DNA from: Conus ventricosus
Lineage: Eukaryota > Mollusca > Gastropoda > Neogastropoda > Conidae
Assembly: GCA_018398815.1 (NCBI GenBank)
Contig: CM031610.1
Location: forward strand, 28,776,710-28,840,709
Reading direction: 5' to 3'
DNA: 64,000 nt
How positions within the stretch are numbered: the stretch's first letter is position 1; the number at the start of each line of letters is the position of its first letter. Positions 38,438-47,400 of the stretch are shown in pieces. A program made the position numbers and the translations under genes. Below the pieces are notes generated by a model that was not told the origin of the DNA, did no database searches, and saw only the letters and a program-made list of their open reading frames with translations.

Positions 38438-41400
38438 TTTTGAGACCACACAGTCTTACTCAAGTTACCGGTAACATAATTAGACAATATCCATTTGACA
38501 TGTCCCAGCACCTTTAGTATCCATTAGACACTCCAGGCAGAGATAGAGGCATCCCATTTCCTCGGATTCCCATGATAACATCCAATTTGCAGTATATATT
38601 TGAACTAAACTGACACTACTACTTACACACACACACACACACTAACTTAACCACACAAATTTTCATTAGTCATAAACATACATGTTCCCTGATGACTCTT
38701 TTGTTGTATCATATGCAACATACCTTTCTTGAGGGATTGCAACTTCAGAAATGGCACCTACTTCTCAAAGTGAGCTCTAATGTGTGATTCCTTGCACTGA
38801 GGAAGAAACAAAAATAATCAACAGCAATTAAAACCTGTCCAAAATCTAATGATAGTAGCGATAGATCAGTCACAGTTACAGCTAAGTTAACTTCTGAAAA
38901 TGCAAAGGACCATTAAACAAGCAAATTCCACAGCTTAAAAAGCTGTAAAGCCTGAATGAAGAAGAACAGTTGTCATTCTGACTCTTCCACTCAAGTCTGA
39001 GTGTGCATACACACAATGCATTATTTCGAGCGAAAATCTATACTCATTTTAACAAACCAGAGACAGTAAAAACTGCTCGTGGAAGAAACTTGAATGTCAC
39101 ATGACAAATATCAATTATCACTAAGACAAGAATGTCACTTGTTCTTCTTCTTCAAAAAATATATACGTACAGGCGTCAAATATCTGACAAGCATTTAAGA
39201 AATCACTTTGATTTAAGGCAGTACTTAGATGAGGAATAGTAATCTACTGAAGAATATTCACTGGGCAACAGTGTGCTTTGGGCTCACTGAATGGGCACAA
39301 ACTATACCCTATTATTCACTTCATGGGTACACTGCTCCAAATTTCCAACAAACACCACAGGCGCCTGCATATCTTAAATCTGACAGTGTTACCCTGGTTA
39401 CTGAGAAGGAAATGTCCATGCAGAGTACTGTCCTGTCTAAAACTAAAACTAAACTCTCTGGCATTATCACAGTTACTTTCATCCTCTTGGATCACTGTAA
39501 AACTGCAAAATATAAATACAAGTGTAAAAAAAAATGATGTCATCCTCATTCAATCTCAATACCTGTAAGTGTAATTTAACCATTGATCTGTTTCAGTTGG
39601 CACTTAAAGAAAAATTATGGTAACTAGACCTTAATCCCCGAGTCTCGGACAACTCTAGTTACAGAACTTATTCATGGTGATTTCCAAGTACGTCACATGG
39701 CAGCACTAAACTCTACAATCATTTTGCTTCAAAGACAGACATCACCTTCACCCAGAAAGCGACAATACTGCTGCAAAGGGCAGGAAACTTTAGGACTGGA
39801 TGAAATGTGCAGGCTGTTTACCGTGCGCATACAATCTTGAACACTTCCCTCATTCTAATTCTGCTTTCCTTACTCCCATTCTGCTTTCTTTATTCTTATT
39901 CTGTTTCCTTGCTCTCATTCTGTTAGTCAGTCCCCGGACCCTCAACGCCTTCCTTGCACTGAAGAGATCCAAGCTAAGTGACAAACTCGTTCATTTTCAT
40001 TGTCCTATTTGTTTGTGTCTTGCCTGAAGAAGACCTAAGAGGTCGAAACGGCGTGGTCTTGTCTTTTGACTCGTTTGTCCACGTTTCTCTTGGTGGTTCG
40101 CTAACATTTATTTACGATTTGCTAGGACCCTCAGTTTTTCCCTTTGGAACTGATTTGCTTTTTGCTTCCAGCATCAGCAAAATTCTGACAGCATTTACTG
40201 CACACACAAAAATGTGCTAGTCTCTCTCCTTTCTGGTTGAGGTACACATCATACAAAGCAACATAGTACAGACTGGCAATTACCACACAAGAGTCTTCCA
40301 GAGACAGATCCAATGACAAGGTCATAAAACTTTGCTTGTTCTGAAAAGAAAGTCTTCAAAGTTCTGTGGCCCTTTGTGTGCTGCCTATGCTGTCAGCCTC
40401 CCCCCTCATCCACATCTTTTCATGCCTGAAGATTATATCAGTGGTGGCAGATGCTTGCTGGTGTCATTGATGGAACACAGTGAGGGTTTTGTATACAAAG
40501 GAACATGAAATGCCCTTATCATACATATGAGACCAAACAATTGTCAGCAGTATGACCAGGGACAGTAGTGTTTTGCAAGTTCTCAGTTAAGTACATAAAT
40601 GTCCCTCACTAAAGGATCTTAACAACCATTTTCTGAAGAAGAGAAAATAAAATGATTCTCATCTATACCCACTCAGTTGGCTGTGTCTTCCATGTTCTGA
40701 ATCAGAACTGCTACTAAATATATCAAAGAGTGAAACTTCTTCCCTATGTCCACACCTAAGGCAAGTTCAAATCAAAGTTCAAGGGCACTGTACTGGTGTG
40801 CGTACACACCCTCGAGAGGAAGAAAATCATTCAAAGTGGGTCTCTGGTTAAACAAAATGTACCGAGTGGTGTCCTGTGTATGGTGGATCAGGATAGGCAC
40901 CACCAAAATGACTCGACAGCAGGGAAGCATCTCCTCTGGTGAGGTGCCCTACGACAACCTGATGCCGACTACTCCCTGTGGATTGCTGCTGCTGAGAGAG
41001 TGACCGGTGAGTAAGGGCGTGTCACCACAATGAAGGAGCTGAACCAGAAGTGGGGGAGTAATGCCATCAGGAGGAGATAACGGAAGATGAGAAAGCAGCC
41101 CCATACAACCCTTCTAGAAACTACTACACTGAACCATTGGCAGCTCTACCCATGTGTGGGCTCATGTTGGCCGGACACAAACATCTCCTCGTGTCCTCGG
41201 AGTATGAAAGGATACATCTGGGTGTGGGTGGGTGTCATAACATGACACACCCACAAAGAAGGCAAGGAAGACAGAACACAAAAACCACAACAAAAATAAC
41301 ATCGAACAAAAGATAGAAATAAAACATCTCTTTGCAGCGTACAATTTATTCTTGCTTCGTGACCACTTCCCTTGCCCAATCCTTAACCAGTGTACAAGCA

Positions 41401-44325
41401 TTAGCCAGACCTACCTTGAAAGGCAGGTTTCTGAGGATGATCCGACATCTTTTCAGAGGTTTCTGCTTTGGTGTTTTGTTTTTAGGCTCAGTTCTCTGGA
41501 GTTTTTTCTGGACTGGTTCTGCTGCTTCTGGCAATTCTACACAAAGTGATGGATTAGGAGGAAATGAGAAAGATACAGAGAGAGAGAGAATGAAACAGAT
41601 GTAGAGATTTTATGAGAAATTAAATCACACAGGCATACTGGGAAAAGCAGAACAAGAGACAGAAGTAAGAACTGAGTGTAAATAACAAACTGAGCAGAAA
41701 GCATCAACTTGCATAATAGAAAAAAAGAAATAAAGCTTACAACTGAATGCAGAACCAATCTGAACTGAAAGAGGTGACTTACATATCATAACTGAAATAA
41801 AGTTTTATTTGAATCAACAAACTAAGGAGGTAAAAGAATGCCAATAGCTCTTTCTCTATGAACATTCTTGATTAGAAATGAAAAAAAAAAGCTAAACAAA
41901 TTGTGACATGCCCATGCAATAGCTATTCCACACACACAAAAAGGAATATCCATGGAATATGGATACATTTCAAAGAGTTTCTCCACCACTGGATTATGAC
42001 TTACTGCCTTCCTCTTTAGTGATTTCCTGTGGACTGTCACCTCCCTCCTTCTTCTGTTTCTTCTTCTGGTTTTTCTTGGCATCAGCATATGAGATGATGA
42101 CTTTCCTACCATCACAACGTGTGATGCTCTCTTTGGCCTTCACCGCATCCTCTCTGATGATCCCAAAGAAACCACAATCATATATCACACAACTGCTTGT
42201 CCACACAGAGCTGAATAAACCGTACCCCGAAGTTTCTACAGAATACACATTCAGGCCTACCAATATCATCAAGCACATTATGCATTCTAATATAACAATA
42301 TCCAAAGCACATATATATGTTCACTTGAAACTGGCTGTTGGAGTACACCTCTTTAAACATTAGAGTTATTTTTTGCTCAAAAGCACTTTTACAAAAGGAA
42401 GCACAGAGTGCAGCCCTGAATAGTCCCAGACCAGAACCAAGCTTTATAGTATCATATTCAACACCCCCACTGATCATCATTTAGAAGAAAAAAAACAACC
42501 TCAAGTTCTGTGGCTTCTCATGCCTACCACTTGAATGATCTCAGTTTTAACTTTGTTCCCATGTCTATGCCTATGGTGAGTTTATGTCAAAGACGTCAGT
42601 ATTGGTAAGCTGATGGAGACTTATCACTGCATGGATATGGTGGCACCCTCCAGAGAGGCATACATACTCAAGACGACCTGGTCACTAAAAAATTGTAATG
42701 ATTCGTACAGGGCTTACTGGGTGGTGCCCAGTACCTCTGAACTTCATCGATGTGACCTGACCAGTGTGCAGCCTCTTTTAACTCTCTTCAGTTCTTTCCC
42801 TTGAATTTCGATCACCAGTGATCGATGGTTTTCTTCCCGGAATTAGGGTATTTAGACAACATTTTTGTTATCTGAAGCAATATATCGCTTAAAAAACCTG
42901 AAAAGAACATCCGTCATGCTAAATGCAAAAATCTGAAAACCTGTTGAGAGTTAAGGGTTATCTCATGACAACCTACTGCAGCTGCCCCCTGTGGAGTCTT
43001 CGGGCAGCAAAAGGACAAATCTGATTGTGCGTACAATGGTGGAATGAATGGCTGAGGGATTATGGAAGAGATACCCCACACATACACTCAAAAAATATTT
43101 GTGGAAAACTGGTCTTTTTCGAAAACTTCTTTGCTGTCAACAGTCCCATTAAAAGCTATAAGCTTCCTATTGAAACATATCCATCTATACGTAATCAAAA
43201 TTACCTGCAGCCATTAACAGTTTAGAAAATTTCATTTGCAGGTCTCATTCATGTTCATCTATCTTACAATGCCAAAAATCTCTCAAGTAAAAACAAACTA
43301 GAAAATAGCATTCACATCAACAGTAAACCCAACATTATTTTAAGAAGTTCATTTTTTGGAAGCGTGGAGAATTTGGCCAGTGTATTTCCATAAAATGGTG
43401 TATAAAAAACAAAAAACCAAAACTGCATCAGTACAAAATGTGACACACCAAGATCTGACAAACCAGCTTAGCTGCTCAAGACCAGAGTAAGTAAGGGGAG
43501 GGTATCTTATCATGTTAGATGTTATCAACTTACAAAATCACACGTAGGTCATGTTTATCACTTTATCATTAAAGACATACACTATTTTTTGTATGAATAA
43601 TGCACTAAAACAATATTAAAACAGGCTAGATCTACACAAAAAGTATTAAGTTTCTCCACAAAATGTACATAGTTTGAGGTCTTTCACACACCCTAAATTG
43701 TAATGTTTCTATCAAATACAGAGTGATTTACATCATATTGTTTATCAAAATTGCGTCAAGAACATTGTGAATTGCAAATGAATTCAGAACAACACAAAAC
43801 GAAAACAAATATGCTTTCCTCTCAGTCTGTGATGAGGTAATGTTCTGATTCTCACATCAGAAAAATACCAAACTGCATTTGCTGGTGCTAGGATTTTTGC
43901 AATGATTAAATTTCAGATTTAAAGCTCTTCTGTTCAAACCTCTATTCTGTTTACTGTTGCAATTCTGATTAGGTTTCTGACAAATACGACATTTACTACA
44001 AATCTAAGTAAATCACATGTGTTTTTGCAATTATCAATAATCTAAAATTATCACATTTTCAAGCTTACAAACACTGCACTAAAGTTTAAACATTCATTAC
44101 AAATCAGCACATTTTCAAGCTTACAAACACTTCATTACAAAGGTAAATGAATACAAAGAGGACACTTACAACATTGAAAACTGAACACATCCATAAAATT
44201 AACAAGCTTTCAAGCTTACAAACACTGCATTAAACATTTATTATAAAGGCAAATAAATAAAAGAGGATACTTACATCATTGAAAACTGAACATATCCATA
44301 TCCTTTGCATTTCCCAGAATCTGGA

Positions 44326-44408
<83 letters not shown>

Positions 44409-47400
44409 CATACACAAGATTAAAAATATTTAAAGATCAAATTTCCTGAGTGTGAGCTGTATTGGAGTGTGGAGGATTTCAGAAAACAAGACAATGAACA
44501 ATAAAACAAGATTTAATGTAATGTCTGCCTCAATAATGTCTAGTTAAATACTACCATTCATTTACAAGTGTGTTATGCGATACAACAACTTTTAATGAAT
44601 TCACCCACTGTTAATAAAGCTTGTTTATCTGCAGAAAATTAAGAATACAGACTTCAGACATAAATATCATCCTTCTGGATATTAACCATTTATGCATACA
44701 TTAGAAAAACAGGGACACTCCATGATGAAATGAAACTCATCAATTACAGTATTCATGTCTCACTTTCATAACTTTTCAAGGCAGTCTTTAAAACTAACAA
44801 TGGCAGTTACATTTCAAGATACATAATCTCTGTTAGAAAAACGTCTGCAATTCCTAAACACAATCAAATCCTGTATCATCTAATATTTGGTGACTATTAC
44901 CCATCCAGTCTGATCGATACTACCCTTTGGTATACAAATTATATAACATACTATAAATGTGGAAGATTGTTTACTGATGGGCCAGATATGAGAAGTCTGA
45001 AATCTGATTAGCCTTAGTTTGAAATGGACTGGAAAAGGACATTCCTGTTTCACAGTATATTAAGTAATTCATTACATTTCTCTTTAGTCAAAATAATTGC
45101 TTCAAGTATTACATCTGTGTTTTCTCTACAATAGAATTAGAAACATTTTCACGTGCCGACAGCCATACAACAAAACTGGAACAACAATTGATTATCAAGA
45201 ATGACATCCAAGGGTAATTTTTATTTCTTGATGCCTGCATCAAAGAAAATATTGCCTGATATGCATGTTCATTTACAGCTTTCTTTCCATCTAAAGCATT
45301 TCCACTTTGACTACACAACCTGTAGGTCTTTTAACAATCAACAACTTCCTAATGCAGTTGCCTTCAAATCTAAAATGAACTTGTCAATTCTTATTTATAT
45401 TGAATATTTACATTTTTGTATGTACTTACATCAAGTCTCCACTCACGACAATATTTGAAAAAATAAAATGAAAACAGAACAAGAGAAACATTTTCTTTTG
45501 GTCTGACACCACACAACATCAAAAATGACCAGGTTGCTTTCCGCTTTCAGATCTTGACTCTGTCATGCATGTTAAATTGTTAACAATCACTGTTACACCT
45601 TTACCTTGAATACCTTGTTGCGAAAGTTAAGCACATAGCGGTCGTCCCTAAACAGTATTAAATACCTTTTGAAGTCAACAAATGCACACAAAAAAAGGTT
45701 AATTCCTCAACAAATATCAAAATCAAGTCCAAAATATGATTCAAAGTACAATGACACTGTCTAAACCCTGCTTGATTTTCAGAATGTATTTTTTCTTTTT
45801 AGTAATTCTACATAATCAAACCAAAATTTGTCTTGCTTTCTAAAGATGGCACACTTTAATGTTCCAAGTGTTTCTTCTGCAGAACACAGCATGATATTCT
45901 AAATCTGGTTGTTCATTGTCTGAATATCTGCATTTGGTAATTTATCATTAAATTCTGTTGCAAACTTTGTGGGCATATTTTCAACAAATAATTCAGCTTT
46001 ATTATCATCCCATGCCCATATCGTTGTTGATTGTTTGCAATGTTTAACTCTTTTTGCTGTTAACTTAATCATGTTTCTGTCTGAGAACGAGATACATTCT
46101 TATCAACTTTGATGGGCAGATCCAAGGTATTATGTACATCTGATAACATTGCATCAAATGGCACTTCCAGAAGAAAAATAACAAGTTTGTGGCAAAAAAT
46201 TTCATGAACCAATAAACTAATCAAACACAGAGCAACCATTACTGGTGCACATCCCAACACCAGCATCCCTCTTTACACTCATACATGTATGTAAATGTAC
46301 TAAGCTACCATCTTACATCGGAATGCTCTGCCAGCTTTGGTAGCCAGGGCGCTCTCTCTCTCAGCAATCATTGACTAAGAGTAAGAAGACAGCTCTACAA
46401 ACTCTGCTTTGAAATTTTGCTATGGGTATAAGTATGAGTAAGTACTGGCTGAGACTATATGCCAGACATGACATACCCATGATGTGCCTTTCCCTAGCCA
46501 CACTGACCAAGCAGCAATACACTGGAACAGTTTGGGGTAGACTGAATTAGGTTTTGAAATCCTAGATATTATTGTATTATGCACACCCAAGTCACTTTAT
46601 TCTCATTCAGCCACTATACATGACATTCTTTACTTCTTGACAACAGGAGCACACCGCTACTACAGGTGACAAAACCTGACAGTTCATACCAGTACATGGA
46701 ATTTCATCCTCAAAAGTGCCAAGTGTTGCGTATATGTAACAAACGCTCACTAATTAGATCAGATTATTCTATCCATAATACTATTCTTAAAGAAACTAAT
46801 GCTGCAAAATATTTAGGCGTGATTATAGATAGTCGTCTCAAATGGAAAGAACATTATAATTTAGTATGTAAGAAAGCAAATAACATCTTAGCTTTCTTAC
46901 ACAGGAATATCAATGACTGCCCCCAAAAGGTTAAAGACGACTGCTACAAAACACTGGTTAGACCAGTACTGGAATATGGTTGCTCAGTTTGGGATCCTTA
47001 CCATCTAAAGGACATTGATAACCTTGAAAAGATTCAGAAGAGAGCAGCACGGTTCGTAACAGGGAACCACATCAGAGAAAAGGGGAATACTAGGAAGAAC
47101 ATGAGGAAATTAGAATGGAAACCCTTAGAAGAGAGAAGAGCTTTTATTAAACTTAACACCTTTTTCAAAGGCAGAGCTAAAGTAATTGATATTCCAATGG
47201 AACAACTAGTATTGAATAAAAGTAGCACCAGGAGTGGCGGTCAGTGTTATACCATACCTGCATCAAATATTGACAGCCACTTACATTCTTTTTATCCCAG
47301 TTCTGTACGGCTGTGGAACTCACTGCCGGGTGCCATCAAGATTGCCACAAATGCAATCTCTTTTAAAAAACAAATTGATACAACAGTTTTGAGATCTGCA

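Noticed and set aside
40028..40055. CTGAAGA...GAAAC of the 39935-40115 repeat as a hammerhead
   Set aside because: The first pair of stem II does not form and the other copy (28.7 kb) has CTGAGAAG, which breaks the core. No suitable stem I or cleavage triplet.
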